Assembly (NCBI GenBank): GCA_036245805.1
Contig: BTRK01000005.1
Location: forward strand, 12,710,001 to 12,774,000
DNA from: Pristionchus mayeri
Taxonomy: Eukaryota; Nematoda; Chromadorea; Rhabditida; Neodiplogasteridae
Reading direction: 5' to 3'
Length of the DNA: 64,000 nt
A model generated the notes under the pieces. The model searched no databases, was not told where the DNA came from, and was given only the letters and a program-made list of their open reading frames with translations. A program made the position numbers and the translations under genes. Positions 24,727 to 35,249 of this stretch are shown one piece after another (position 1 is the first letter of the stretch; every line of letters starts with the position of its first letter).

Positions 24727-27700
24727 TGCCCCCGTTCTCCGAAGCGATTGTCCTCAATCGAATCTTCTTTCTCAGATCGAGCAATTCGGGGCAGATGTCC
24801 TTCCTGTGTCCAAGCTGGTGGCAGTTGTAGCAATCGATGGTAGAGAGAGGTCTCAGAGCGACGTGTCCGACTGCAGTACCTCCTCTATGGTTCTTCCTTC
24901 TGTACACATTCGACTCCTGTTTGACTATCCGAGGCAGTAACGATCCTCCACATGTTCCAGAATCAGCCTTCATTCCTCCTCTCCTCAGTAGATAACATTC
25001 GATGGCGATATGGCCCCACTTGCCGCATTTGTAGCACTGCATGGCACGACGACGTCGGGCGAAGGGCTTCACTCCAGAATGAGGTTTCTCCAGCGGTGGC
25101 TTGTCCTTGTCGTTGATGAAGTCGACCGCGTCCGTTGCTTCACCTTGCATCGTCATTCTCACAGCACACTTATCTGTCCCTTCACTGGGCACCACTTTCA
25201 ACTCATTCTGCTCATCAGCTTCTTTCTTCAGATGTTCTGTCGCAACATCTGTTCTCTCAGTCTCTACTCTTTCGCCTGGCTCCACTGTCACTGGAGTACT
25301 TTCATTTCCTCTCTTCAATCTGAGCTCCAGCCCCATGGCATCAAGCGCACAGCTTCCAAGCAGAATCGCGCGAATGTCATTGCTGGTCACACAGAACCCG
25401 ACTTTGCACTTCAATCCTACTTCCATCTCAACATCCAATATCACTGTTCCGATCATCTCAATCTCATTCCCTTGTGCATCTCTCAACTGGAGTCTTTCTT
25501 CTTTATGATCTTCCACAAGGGTCATCATATCAACTCTTCGTCTATCAATGAGATTGACTCCGGCACCAGTATCCAAAATCGCTTTCACTCTCATCCCTCC
25601 GATAACACCATTCACCGGATCCACTTTCCGACCGAACACAGGCTTTTCAGCCACACCATCCTTTTCATTCTTTACATCACTTTCAGGCACTCCCTGCCTC
25701 TTGTCCTCACTCGACGTGAATTCGCTCGACGCGATCTTGGACAACATGCCACTCGACGTGGACTTCTCCTTGCCACTCGACGTGGACTTCTGAATCTCCA
25801 TGCCACTCGACGTGGACTTCTCCATCACTGTGCCACTCGACGTGGGCTTCTCCATTCCCTTGCCACTCGACGTGGACTTCTCCCTGCCACTCGACGTGGA
25901 CTTCCGCATCTCCGTGCCACTCGACGTGGACTTCATCACTATGCCACTCGACGTGGACTTCTCCATCACGATGCCACTCGACGTGGACTTCTTCCTGCCA
26001 CTCGACGTGGACTTCTCAATCTCCCTGCCACTCGACGTGGACTTCATCACTATGCCACTCGACGTGGACTTCTCCATCACGATGCCACTCGACGTGGACT
26101 TCTTCCTGCCACTCGACGTGGACTTCTCAATCTCCCTGCCACTCGACGTGGACTTCTCAATCTCCCTGCCACTCGACGTGGACTTCTCAATCTCCGTGCC
26201 ACTCGACGTGGACTTCTCCATTCCAATGCCACTCGACGTGGACTTCATCACTTCCATGCCACTCGACGTGGACTTCTCTTCACTCAACGTGACAGTATTC
26301 ACCATTACACCACTCGACGTGGGTGAGCACTCGTTGGATCCATCAGGTAACTCCTGGTTCACAGCGCCCTTCCTTGGTCGATATACTAAGTTCACCTCTC
26401 CACCATCCGTCTTAACCAACTCCCAATTCTTGAGTTGGATCTCCACAACCTCATCCTTCTCCTCCTCATCATCCACATATACTCGCATCACTCCAGCAGG
26501 TGGGAAATTATTCAGGCCAGTGTCTCCATCATCATTTATCATCTGGGCCTGTTCCGACTGCACTGGAGGCTCTTGTTGTTCATTCCACACAGTATCAGAT
26601 CGTCTTTGAAACTGTGGATCTACGGTGCATGCATGCTGCTTGTGCCCTGTATCACCACACTTGTAGCACGTGTGCACTATTGGTTGCCTCTGATTCACAT
26701 CACTGTTTCCATACCATCTTCCGACTCTCCGAAAATCACCACCATCATTCGAGAATCTATTCCAGGTTCTTTGTCGACCATCTCGGCGATTCATTATCGG
26801 AGAAGAGTCGCTACTACTCCTTCTCTCCACATATTCAACTCTCTTAAGGTACGTTTTCATTGCATGATAAGACTGGTGTTCGTCGGTCATCTTCAGCAAC
26901 TCCAGGTATTCTTTGGAATCTTCATACAAGAGCAACAGCTTCCTTCTTTTAGCCTCTTTCTGCCTCCGCTCATCACCATCATACAATTTAGATACCAAGT
27001 ACTCCATCTCCTCACACACTGACTCTACACTACGACCTTTCACTATCTGATCTCTCAATTGTCTCTCCAAATCCAGTTTTGCATACATTGTTCCACCCTG
27101 GCAACGATCTATAAGCCACGCAAGACAGTCTCGGACTGACTTTCCAGGTCCCTCATACTCACTCGGAAGACTCTTGTACTCTTGCCATGCCTTCCCATCG
27201 ATGTACTCGTGCAGCATCTGCTTCGCTCCTTCATCGCCCAATCTCTCGAATCTCAATAGGAATCCATCTCTGAATATCTTCCAGTTTTCCTTATCACCAT
27301 CCCACTTCTCCATCTGGGGAAAATCAGAAGGCTTCATCGTCATAACTGGTGATCGTGTTTCAGTGAGATGCCATTTTTGATCCTCCACAATGGGTGTATG
27401 CATTCGGCCACCTCCAAGCACTGGTCTCATCTCATTCTCATTCTGGTGGGACACCCTCTCTGATCTCTCTTTCTTCAAGTGGAACACCTCTCGACTTAGC
27501 TCTCGATGCTTATTTTCGTATTCACGAACTTGCGCAATCGCACTATTCAACTGCTCATTGAGATCAGAAACCTCCCTAAGCAAGTCAAAATGCTCGTCTG
27601 CAGCACGTTGAACAGTATCGATCAGTCCCTCAGTATCACACACTTGACACGCATCCATCACTCCCTCAATCAAGCGTTTCTGTCTACTCGATTCATCTCT

Positions 27701-28339
27701 CAGCCAGAGTAACTCATCCGGACAATCCACCACATTATCATGCCCTGTTCTCTCAAGCTGTTCACAGACTATCCTCCTCATATATCCGGCAGTGGTCTCA
27801 CTATCGCGCCTTCTATCCGTATCCTCCACACACATTTGATCATATCGTGCTCGCAACACTTCAACGGAAGTACACCCAGTACCTGCTAACACAGTGCTGA
27901 TGTTCTCATTCAGCCTCACCAACTTTCCTCTCTCCACACTGAGAGTATGTTTCAGTTCATCGCACTCCTCATCTACAGTATCTCTCACCTTCAATACAGT
28001 ATCCAAACGGAGAAGATCATCGTCAATCTTACTCTTTGCAGCACAAAACACTCTCAAGAACTCATCATCAGGTGCGCCTGCATCCATCTCTCTCCTGCAC
28101 AGGCTGCTCCTCATCTCTCTTATTCTCAGCTCAATTCTTCTCAGTGCATCCCTAGGCTCATTACTATTCTCAATCGTCATCGTCCGTGGTCGAGGAATCG
28201 GTCGAACCTGCACCCGACTACCGGTAACACCACTGGTCTTCACTGTGTTGCAATTACTAGTGTTTCTCAGAATGCCGACACCAGAGCTAGTACTAGGCTG
28301 TTGATCCTCCACAATTCTCCTGTAGGACGGAATCATCAT
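24722..28339 (-). CDS. Retroelement Gag-protease polyprotein, 1205 aa
   Basis: Residues 60-310 are helical and coiled-coil-like. Around 330-505 lies a capsid-like region (WDGDKENWKIF; LERQLRDQIVKGRSVE). A CCHC zinc knuckle (CYKCGDTGHKQHAC) is at 558-571. Residues about 690-870 carry roughly 19 KSTSSG-type repeats. A retropepsin domain follows, with its active-site motif ILDTGAG at 921-927 and the downstream ILLGSCAL. Two more CCHC knuckles lie near 1102 and 1170, after the protease. The product would form particles, bind RNA and self-cleave. There is no pol region. The start is the first ATG, about 200 bases inside the 5' LTR. The TAG stop falls just inside the 3' LTR. Plus-strand frames across it are antisense shadows. 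Confidence 0.93.
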   Translation of the reverse strand: MMIPSYRRIVEDQQPSTSSGVGILRNTSNCNTVKTSGVTGSRVQVRPIPRPRTMTIENSNEPRDALRRIELRIREMRSSLCRREMDAGAPDDEFLRVFCAAKSKIDDDLLRLDTVLKVRDTVDEECDELKHTLSVERGKLVRLNENISTVLAGTGCTSVEVLRARYDQMCVEDTDRRRDSETTAGYMRRIVCEQLERTGHDNVVDCPDELLWLRDESSRQKRLIEGVMDACQVCDTEGLIDTVQRAADEHFDLLREVSDLNEQLNSAIAQVREYENKHRELSREVFHLKKERSERVSHQNENEMRPVLGGGRMHTPIVEDQKWHLTETRSPVMTMKPSDFPQMEKWDGDKENWKIFRDGFLLRFERLGDEGAKQMLHEYIDGKAWQEYKSLPSEYEGPGKSVRDCLAWLIDRCQGGTMYAKLDLERQLRDQIVKGRSVESVCEEMEYLVSKLYDGDERRQKEAKRRKLLLLYEDSKEYLELLKMTDEHQSYHAMKTYLKRVEYVERRSSSDSSPIMNRRDGRQRTWNRFSNDGGDFRRVGRWYGNSDVNQRQPIVHTCYKCGDTGHKQHACTVDPQFQRRSDTVWNEQQEPPVQSEQAQMINDDGDTGLNNFPPAGVMRVYVDDEEEKDEVVEIQLKNWELVKTDGGEVNLVYRPRKGAVNQELPDGSNECSPTSSGVMVNTVTLSEEKSTSSGMEVMKSTSSGIGMEKSTSSGTEIEKSTSSGREIEKSTSSGREIEKSTSSGRKKSTSSGIVMEKSTSSGIVMKSTSSGREIEKSTSSGRKKSTSSGIVMEKSTSSGIVMKSTSSGTEMRKSTSSGREKSTSSGKGMEKPTSSGTVMEKSTSSGMEIQKSTSSGKEKSTSSGMLSKIASSEFTSSEDKRQGVPESDVKNEKDGVAEKPVFGRKVDPVNGVIGGMRVKAILDTGAGVNLIDRRRVDMMTLVEDHKEERLQLRDAQGNEIEMIGTVILDVEMEVGLKCKVGFCVTSNDIRAILLGSCALDAMGLELRLKRGNESTPVTVEPGERVETERTDVATEHLKKEADEQNELKVVPSEGTDKCAVRMTMQGEATDAVDFINDKDKPPLEKPHSGVKPFARRRRAMQCYKCGKWGHIAIECYLLRRGGMKADSGTCGGSLLPRIVKQESNVYRRKNHRGGTAVGHVALRPLSTIDCYNCHQLGHRKDICPELLDLRKKIRLRTIASENGGM
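25740..26320 (-). repeat. Degenerate coding minisatellite (KSTSSG array)
   Basis: CCACTCGACGTGGACTTC recurs about 19 times at 24-30 base spacing within the Gag-protease ORF. Spacing stays a multiple of three, so the frame is kept. The linkers differ (EIE, IVME, GME), which suggests expansion under selection for frame. Confidence 0.9.
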
Positions 28340-28539
28340 TGAACCTTCTCTTCTTATCTCTTATCTAAACGGAAACGTTCTCTAATCAACTTAAAACAGT
28401 CTCGTTTCAGGTTAACTTCGAAAAAAAACGACGTCGTTTTTTCTCAACCGCGACGCAACCGCGACGCGTCCGACTCAAAATCAACGATTCTCACGTCAAT
28501 TCTATTCAGATCCACTCTTCGAACTTGGCTTGGCCCCCA

Positions 28540-29341
28540 TGCACGATTAGGCACTCTTCGTAACTCCCCAGAGCCTAACTGACTCGAGAAACTTAGAGGC
28601 TAACCGCTAGCAAAATCGTCCACACCGCAAGTTTTGAACAGCAATTCCCCAATTGGAGATAGGCTTCCGCCGACCCAATGAAATGCTGCCCGCAACAAGC
28701 GAAGAAAACTTCAACAGGCTTCGACCTGACGCAGGTTCTCGGATCACGAGTTCCCACGATTTCGTCAACGGAGAAGGTTCACTTAACTACGGCACAGAGA
28801 AGGTTCACTTCACTCTGTGACTGACTCGAAGACAAGGCAAGGAAAACAGACGAAAGGAAAGAGAAGACACAAGTGGAAGGAAACGCGAAAGGAAAACAAG
28901 AAGACTGCTGACGACGACAAGTGGAGTGTAATCCTCCACAATAGGCGCACTCTCCCACTAATAAACTCAAGTAAGACGAGGAGAATTAATTAATAATATT
29001 TACTACTGAAATCACTCTACAAAACAATAAAGACAACGACCTATCAAGACGGGGAACAAGAGAGAACTGGCAACCAAACTCCAACGGGGAGAGAGAGAGA
29101 AGAAAGAACTCCAACCAACCAGCGGCGGAGATTGGGATTCAAAAAGTGCGTCAACCCAACACAACAAATACGTCAAGCAATACACGAAAGGTGGGCGTTT
29201 AAATATTACGATGTGTCATATTAATTATTTGAATATTTAAATTACGATATTCTATTGATTATTTAATTAATAAATAATTGCAGGGAATTAAATAACATAA
29301 ATTCACAGGGGAAATTACATCATTGGGGCATTTCCTCTACA
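28540..29341 (-). repeat. 5' LTR (minus orientation)
   Basis: Starts TGCACGATTAGG and ends CTCTACA on the plus strand. Near-identical to the other LTR except for the first 110-130 bases. A 63-codon frame inside each LTR is not supported as a gene. Confidence 0.9.
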
Positions 29342-29345
29342 TTAG

Positions 29346-30068
29346 TACCAGAAATTTTCTGAAATGTATCCGAACCTGTTTAAAATGCATTGAATGAGAA
29401 ATCTTATTTCTTGTTGATCAATTGATTTTTCATATTCAAACTCGGTTGCAATTCACTAATCAATATTTCCAGTTCTCTTCTTTTCTCGAATGGTGTCTGG
29501 ATGACAGATGAATGGATCTCGTGAGGTGAGAATTAAATAAGTTAGAGTAGGGAAACGCACTAGTAACTCCATATTATCGTTTCGTAGATTCTGGTATTTG
29601 ATTTAAAAGTACCCGTCTCTTTCATGTTTCACAAGTGATTGTTAATACCCGAGAACCATCAATCTCGAACCTTCTCTCGCATTTGTTTGTTTATCTGTTG
29701 CTCATTCTTATCCATTCATTTTCTTCATTCTTCGCCTATTGTGGATGCAATTTGAAACATGATTGTTGAAGATTACTGTAATTACCGTAATGATGCAATT
29801 TTCAGTCAGTCTACTACACCTGAGGGATCTATGAGAAGAATCGATTGGAAAAGAGACGAAAAGCGCTCATCCAGGTATGCATCCTACTTTCTACCACCAC
29901 AACCAAATGAAATCGCTCTCCATCAGAACCAATAGGAAGGATGCAACACAAATATGAAGGGTGATTTCTTTCAGCCAAGGTTCGAGAAAATTTAATAACT
30001 AAATTGGTCAATAATGAAAGTGGCATTGATTTTAATTTGTTAATATAAAAATAATTAATTTAATGCAG
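29346..30068. repeat. Segmentally duplicated intron-like sequence
   Basis: 29450-29700 resembles 32930-33190 (AATTCACTAATC; AGATTCTGGTATTTGAT), and 29740-30068 resembles 30985-31325 and 34445-34745 (CAGTCAGTCTACTACAC; CATCCAGGTATGCATCCTA). The copies are diverged and have no open exon of their own. Confidence 0.7.
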
Positions 30069-30152
30069 TTTAATGCATCGTCCATCGTCTATTGGCGGCT
30101 TCCCCTGGTCTCAAGCACCTCACCAGGATCGACAACATACAGATCAACCAGG
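30069..30152 (+). pseudogene. Scramblase exon-like remnant, copy 1
   Basis: After an AATGCAG acceptor-like site, the reading GLKHLTRIDNIQINQ resembles the scramblase exon at 40529-40617 (GLEYLAGIDKIQIKQ). The upstream part is out of frame with it, and GTATG after CAG has become GCATG, so the donor is lost. Confidence 0.5.
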
Positions 30153-30301
30153 CATGGCACTCTCTACCCAATACATTTGGTGTTTCACTGACAACCTGGA
30201 CGAAAAGAGCTGATGATGGAGAGATATGAGAAAAAATTCACACCTGGCAAATTCACATTTCACGGGTTCCCTACATTTTTGACTCTAGTCTCGATTTGCA
30301 G

Positions 30302-30912
30302 GCTGAGCGAGAATCCTTCGAGACGCTCTTCGAGTACGGATCGGACAAACTGGCGCGGCTGAACAAGCACCGTAACAAGATCAATCTGGAGGTACGGTAT
30401 TGGATACGGAAGAGGATGGGGTACGGTTGGAAGATATGGCAGAGATACTGTAGGTACAGTAGATGATGGGGTTACGGTAGGGAAGGGAAATAATGCGGTA
30501 GCATAGATGATGGTTACGGTATGTATACGGTGGGTACAGTCGTTAGTGCCAAATGGTGAAAGGGAACTTTAGTTTTTTTCTATAGAATACGACACGGATT
30601 TTCTTCCAATGCTTATAAGGATTCTCAGTTGGGCGAAATTTGTTGGTGTTGATGTGAACAAAGAAGGGAAATTAGCAATTGGTGATTTGTAGCTGGTAAA
30701 TCGCGGTAGCGAAACAAGAATCAACAATTAAAATATTCTGGGGCTTCTACACTACTTTAACTCGAGACTAGAGTCTAGTCTCGATCTACTCTAATCCCTC
30801 CTCTTTGCAGATGACGGATCTCGAGTCGCTCTTCCAGGACGGCGTCTTCCTCATTCTGCTGGAGGGACTACTCGAGGGATACTTCGTCCCGCTGCACTGC
30901 TTCCAGCTGCAG
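30302..30912 (+). pseudogene. Parvin-like (pat-6/actopaxin family) two-exon fragment
   Basis: Exon 30302-30391 reads ESFETLFEYGSDKL...NKINLE, and exon 30811-30912 reads DLESLFQDGVFLILLEGLLEG then YFVPLHCFQLQ, joined in phase 0. This matches the second calponin-homology domain of parvins, which link integrin-linked kinase to actin. Against the family, about eight residues are missing in the first exon (between DKL and NKH), and the usual LLMGLLEG reads LLEGLLEG. No further CH2 exon follows; the next sequence is the duplicated unit at 30985. It is therefore a partial duplicate, though each exon is open. Confidence 0.75.
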
Positions 30913-30984
30913 GTACGGTAGATGGATACGGTATCTGATTACGGTTACGGTAGATCAATGCGATGATGGTAGGGTAGATTTGAT

Positions 30985-31325
30985 ACGGTATTATGGATGC
31001 AATTTGAAATACGACTGTTGAAGATCCCTGTAATTTCCGTAATGATGCAATTTTCAGTCAGTCTACTACACCTTTCTCCTGAGGGATCTATGAGAAGAAT
31101 CGACTGGAGATGAGAAGAAAAGCGCGTATCCAGGTATGCATCCTACTTTCTACCACCACAACCGAATGAATTCGCTCTCCATCAGGAAACATAGGAAGGG
31201 TGCAGCACAAATATGAAGGGTGATTTCTTTCAGCCAAGGTTCGAGAAAATTGAATGACTAAATTGGTCAACAATGAAAGTGGCATTGATTTTAATTTGTT
31301 AATATAAAAATAATGAATTTGATGC
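30985..31325. repeat. Second copy of the duplicated intron unit
   Basis: Close copy of 29740-30068, including CCACCACAACC and GTTCGAGAAAATT, leading into another scramblase-like exon remnant. Confidence 0.75.
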
Positions 31326-31404
31326 AGTTTATGCATCGTCCATCGTCCGTTGGCGGCTTTCCCCGGTCTCAAGGACCTGGCCGACTTCATACAGATCAAG
31401 CAGG
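31326..31404 (+). pseudogene. Scramblase exon-like remnant, copy 2
   Basis: Reads PGLKDLADFIQIKQ with a donor-like CAG/GTATGAC. Compared with GLEYLAGIDKIQIKQ the middle is altered by indels. It lies after a TGATGCAG acceptor-like site. Confidence 0.5.
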
Positions 31405-31559
31405 TATGACACTCTCTGCCCAATGCTTTTGATGTTTCGTTGATCACCTGTACGGACAGAGATTGGTGGTGATGGAGAGATAGGAAACAATTTCACACCT
31501 GGCGAATTCATGTTTCACGGGTTCACTATATGCCTGAGCTGGGCGCGATGTCGGCGACG

Positions 31560-31830
31560 GACAAAGCATCGTCCGTTGTCGACAGACGCCTTCCCTCACG
31601 CCCTCGTGTACCTCGCAAAGGTCGAAAACTTTAAGATAGACGAGCATTTGTGGGCAGGGATTGCTGCTGACTTTCAAAATCCGGGAGGGTATTCATTAGT
31701 TTAGCAACGAAACCGGCAGGGTTCACTGTAAAGTACGACGTATACTATACAAAAAAGGGAGGGTCTTGCTGCTAGCAGCAGTGGTGCCCACATTTGTAGA
31801 CGAGCATGTGGGAGCTCTCTACTAAAATAT
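31560..31830 (+). pseudogene. Scramblase exon plus intron remnant, copy 3
   Basis: Reads HALVYLAKVENFKID, followed by TGGGCAGGGATTGCTGCTGA and TTTCAAAATCCGGGAGG. The reverse complement of 40340-40530, the intron after the matching scramblase exon, has TGGGCAGGAATTGCTGTTGA and TTTCAAAATCCTGGAGG in the same order, and also shares a TTGCTGCTAG(C/G)AGCA word. The similarity covers intron sequence, so the copy arose by DNA duplication, in inverted orientation to the main gene. Confidence 0.65.
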
Positions 31831-32288
31831 TCTTGCACTGATGAGTTGAGCGGATGATGAATAGATTGGGCAAATTATGAGCACCTGGTGAATTCATGCT
31901 TCACTTGGACGTTTTATTCGCTTGAGATAACGTTCCTTGCTAGTCTCTACTCATACAGAATAAAATGCCTATCTGATTAAGTAATCAGAGGGAATGGCTT
32001 TAATCAATGGCGAGTAATTGAAGTATTTTGTAAACCGGTTATTTTGTGCATCATTAGTGGTTGAAATATGAAAGAAAAATTTTTTACCAATGATACAGTG
32101 ACATCGGTTTCTTTAAAAGTTTCGATTTAAAAAGGAAATGGATTGTGAATGTATTTTCGAGTGCCGGCTGCTCAGTGCGTCATTTCTGCATTGCCACTAT
32201 TGAAAAAGGCAATTTTGGGCACTACGTCAGATGGGAACCCCTTTAACAGAGTCTATTCACGACATGTTCTCATCCCTCCTCTTTCCAG
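31831..32288. other. No gene seen
   Basis: AT-rich sequence with only short frames; probably intron or intergenic sequence of the duplicated block. It partly resembles 34920-35110 (GAATAAAATGCCTATCT against GAATAAAATTCCTATCT). Confidence 0.4.
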
Positions 32289-32394
32289 ATGCCGGATCTC
32301 GAGTCGCACTTCCAGGACTTCCGGCGTCTTCCTCATTCTGCTGATGGGACTACCCGAGGGATACTTTGTGCCGCTGCACTGCTTCCAACTGAAG
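32289..32394 (+). pseudogene. Second parvin-like exon copy with a 4-base insertion
   Basis: Counterpart of 30811-30912. It starts after CTTTCCAG and ends AAG/GTACGG. It reads DLESHFQD, then four extra bases (TTCC) shift the frame, after which LLMGLPEGYFVPLHCFQLK continues in another frame. This copy keeps the family-typical LLMG where the first copy has LLEG, so neither copy is simply derived from the other. Confidence 0.75.
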
Positions 32395-32673
32395 GTACGG
32401 TAGATGGATACGGTATTATGCAACGTAGATGGATATGGTATCAAGTACGGTAGATGGGATACGGTGTCAGGTACGGTAAATGAGACACTGTAGTTATACG
32501 GTAGATGAGATCCGATATTAGGTACGGTAGAATAACGACAATCTTAAGATCGACATTATGATTTGACCAATCAAGGTGCACTGAAACTATAAAAACGATA
32601 AAATACGAAAACAAGTAGCTATCTGGGCTAATGCAAATCGTTCAAATTATTCAAGTGCATAATTTCTGTCTAG

Positions 32674-32812
32674 GTGCTGTCGCGCGGCACGCGCGTGAGG
32701 AGCTGCCGCTCGAGGTGCGGACGCGGATGACAGCACGAAGCAGGCGAGCGTCGCGCTGATCGCCGAGATGATTGACGTCGCCTCTCTCGTCCATGATGAC
32801 GTCATCGATGAG
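32674..32812 (+). pseudogene. coq-1-like polyprenyl synthase exon, longer copy
   Basis: Begins after CTGTCTAG and ends GAG/GTACCGTAATC. The 3' part reads TKQASVALIAEMIDVASLVH then DDVIDE, the conserved region leading into the first Asp-rich motif of the synthase. The 5' part (GTGCTGTCGCGCGG...) does not read convincingly in the same frame and may hold a frameshift. No second Asp-rich motif or other synthase exon is seen in the window, so this is a fragment. Confidence 0.72.
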
Positions 32813-34739
32813 GTACCGTAATCTAGACGAGTGGATGAGTACGGTAGATCACGGCGGAAGATATTGATTTATGCAATAATCGCCCACCGCGGATATTGTG
32901 TTTCTAGGCAACTCAATAATTTTTTATTTATTGCATCTGCAATTCACTAATCTATATTTCTCAGTTCTCTTCTCTTCTCGAGTCTATGAATGGCAGAGGA
33001 ATGGATTTCGTTCTTCCCGAGGTGAGAAGAGAAGAAGTTAGAGTAGGAAAATGCTCTTGGTACTCCATAGTAACGTTCCCCTTCATTTCGAAGATTCTGG
33101 TATTTGATCTAAAATCACCCGTCTATTTTGTGTTTTATAGATGATAGTTTATACATGAGAGCCACCAATTTCGATCCTTTTCGCACTCCAATGATCCGAT
33201 GAAAATCCTTTTTGGTAGCATGTTGTTGTTTATTGTTACCGGGTTTCTGCAAAAATTCACTTGAGATATCATGGTTTACCCCTACAAATCATGCTCATCT
33301 TTGCAAACATGTCTTCAAGCAATTATTGTTTTCTTTCACTAGTTACTCACAGTTGTTTTGTACCTATTCCCTGATTCTTATTCATTTATTGTCTTCATTG
33401 TTGATCGAATGTTGGTACAATTTGAGATACAATTTTGGAAAAATTCTGTAATTACTGTAATGATTTAGTTTTCAGTCATTCTACTACGCTTCTCCTCTGA
33501 GATCCTTGTGAAGAATCGATTGGAGATGAGGGAAGAGAGGAAAAACACTCATCCAGGTATCAGAACATAACTAATTGTAAGAAGAAGACGAACGTGTATC
33601 TATGCAACACAATGAACTGTCCGTTGTGTTTTTTAGAACAACGCAAAAATACTTAACACGGATCTTTCTAACACTGATTCGTTTACGGAAAGACAATTCT
33701 TTTCCTTGATAGTACTTCAATCGATGTTCTCGATATATGGAGAGAACTCTGCTGCAATGTACTAATCAATATTTCTTCAGTTATCTTCTCCATTCTTCTC
33801 GATTTGTCTACGTATGAATGAGGTATGGACTTCATTCTTTCCTAGGTGAGGGCAAAACAAATTTTAGTGCAAAATAAACTATTCCCGAGTCACCCACAGT
33901 TTTTATTCTTTCACGGGTTTTCTTCGATCCGAAGAATCTCTTATTTGATGCTATGTTAGCCCTTCTCTTTTGTGTTTCATCCCTGATAAGTAATGGCTGA
34001 AGGCCAGTAACCGCAAACAAACATTTTCTCTGGGGAGAAAAAAAGGACAGCCTCGGGTGTATACTTGAGAGCTCGTCTCTACAAATTAATCAATCAATAA
34101 TTGCAGTGGTCTCTTCTCATCTCTGAGCAAATCGAATGACTGGTGATCTACACCACCTAGGTATAATATGATCAATATTCTATGTAACTAATTGTCTATT
34201 TCTCATCTTATACAATTCTGAAGTTCGTTTGTTTCTCCCCAATTTCTCTGTTCTCACTTTATTAATCCTGACTTTCTGGAATAGACTAATAGGATTATTT
34301 TAGGTCATTTTATCTGTAGGATCCTATCTATGAATAATAATTTCTCACTTATTGCTGCTCTTCTTGACTAAGCATATCGATCAATTGATCAAAGGGGCGG
34401 GTCCAGAGTCACTGGAATGAGATGTCGCTCAGGGTTTGACTAGTGACGATCTATTGTGGATGTAATTTGATATACGACTCGAAGATTACTGTAATTTGGT
34501 AATTTTACAGTCAGTCTACTACACGTCTCTTCTGAGGGATTTATGCGAAGAATCGATTGGAGAAGATTGGAGAAGCACCCATCCAGGTATGCATCCTATT
34601 TTCTACCACCACAACCAAATGAAATCGCTCTCCATCAGAGCCAATAGGAAGGATGCGACACAAATCTGAAGTCCATCCATTTTGGCCAATAATGGAAGCT
34701 GCTTTGATTTTAATTTGTAAATATAAAAATAATTAATTT
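32813..34739. repeat. Diverged copies of the duplicated intron block
   Basis: 32813-32900 matches 23482-23575; 32930-33190 matches 29450-29700; 33420-33560 and 34445-34739 match 29740-30068. No intact exon is found. The remaining parts (33600-34440) are AT-rich without a recognisable gene. Confidence 0.6.
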
Positions 34740-34829
34740 TATGTAGTTTATGCATCTTCGTCGTCGACTGGCGGCTTCCCTCGGTCTCAAGTACCTCGCA
34801 ATGGCCGACTACATACAGATCAAGCAGGT
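34740..34829 (+). pseudogene. Scramblase exon-like remnant, copy 4
   Basis: After TATGTAG it reads LRRRLAASLGLKYLAMADYI then QIKQ, and ends CAG/GTATGAC. It aligns base by base with much of 40529-40617 (ATGC.TC.TCG, then AAGTACCTCGCA and CAGATCAAGCAG). It is the best preserved of the four duplicates, but a lone exon. Confidence 0.6.
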
Positions 34830-35249
34830 ATGACATGCTTTGCTGATGACATGCACGGAAAGAGCTGGTGAAGGGGGGGGGGGTGATGAAGAGATAGGAA
34901 AAATTATTGGCACCTTGTGAATTCGTGCTTCACGGGGTACTTTTACCTCTGAGTTGATACTTCTTGTAGTCTCTGATCGTACCGAATAAAATTCCTATCT
35001 AATTGCGCAATTAGAGGGGATGGTTTAAGTTGTTTGTACTAATTTATCATTTGTCTATGATATGTGAAAGATGACAATTTTCGCAATGATAACATGATGT
35101 CTCTTTCTTTAACACATGTATCGCGAGTCGATGAAGCAAAAATTGCCTCTTCAAGAAAAATTTTTTTCAAACAATTCTCAAATCGTCCATACTATAGTAT
35201 AATACAGGTATAGGGACAATAATTCGAATGAACTTGGTCATTTGATCCA

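Larger units (their letters stand above)
23923..29341 (-). mobile_element. Non-autonomous LTR retrotransposon (Gag plus protease only)
   Basis: Two direct repeats of about 800 bases (23923-24726 and 28540-29341) start TG and end CA, and are flanked by the 4-base duplication TTAG (23919-23922 and 29342-29345). Between them is a single minus-strand ORF. Next to the minus-strand 5' LTR is TGGGGGCCAAGCC (28527-28539), a plausible tRNA primer site because it opens with TGG. Before the 3' LTR is a purine run, GGAGAACGGGGGCA (24727-24740). There is no reverse transcriptase, RNase H or integrase, so mobilisation would need proteins from another element. The intact ORF and nearly identical LTR bulk suggest recent insertion. 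Confidence 0.9.

Noticed and set aside
25010..26609. Long plus-strand frames opposite the retroelement ORF (438 and 269 aa)
   Set aside because: They are antisense to the KSTSSG array and the Gag-protease ORF; repeats of ATRRGL or PLDVDF are the complement of the same minisatellite.
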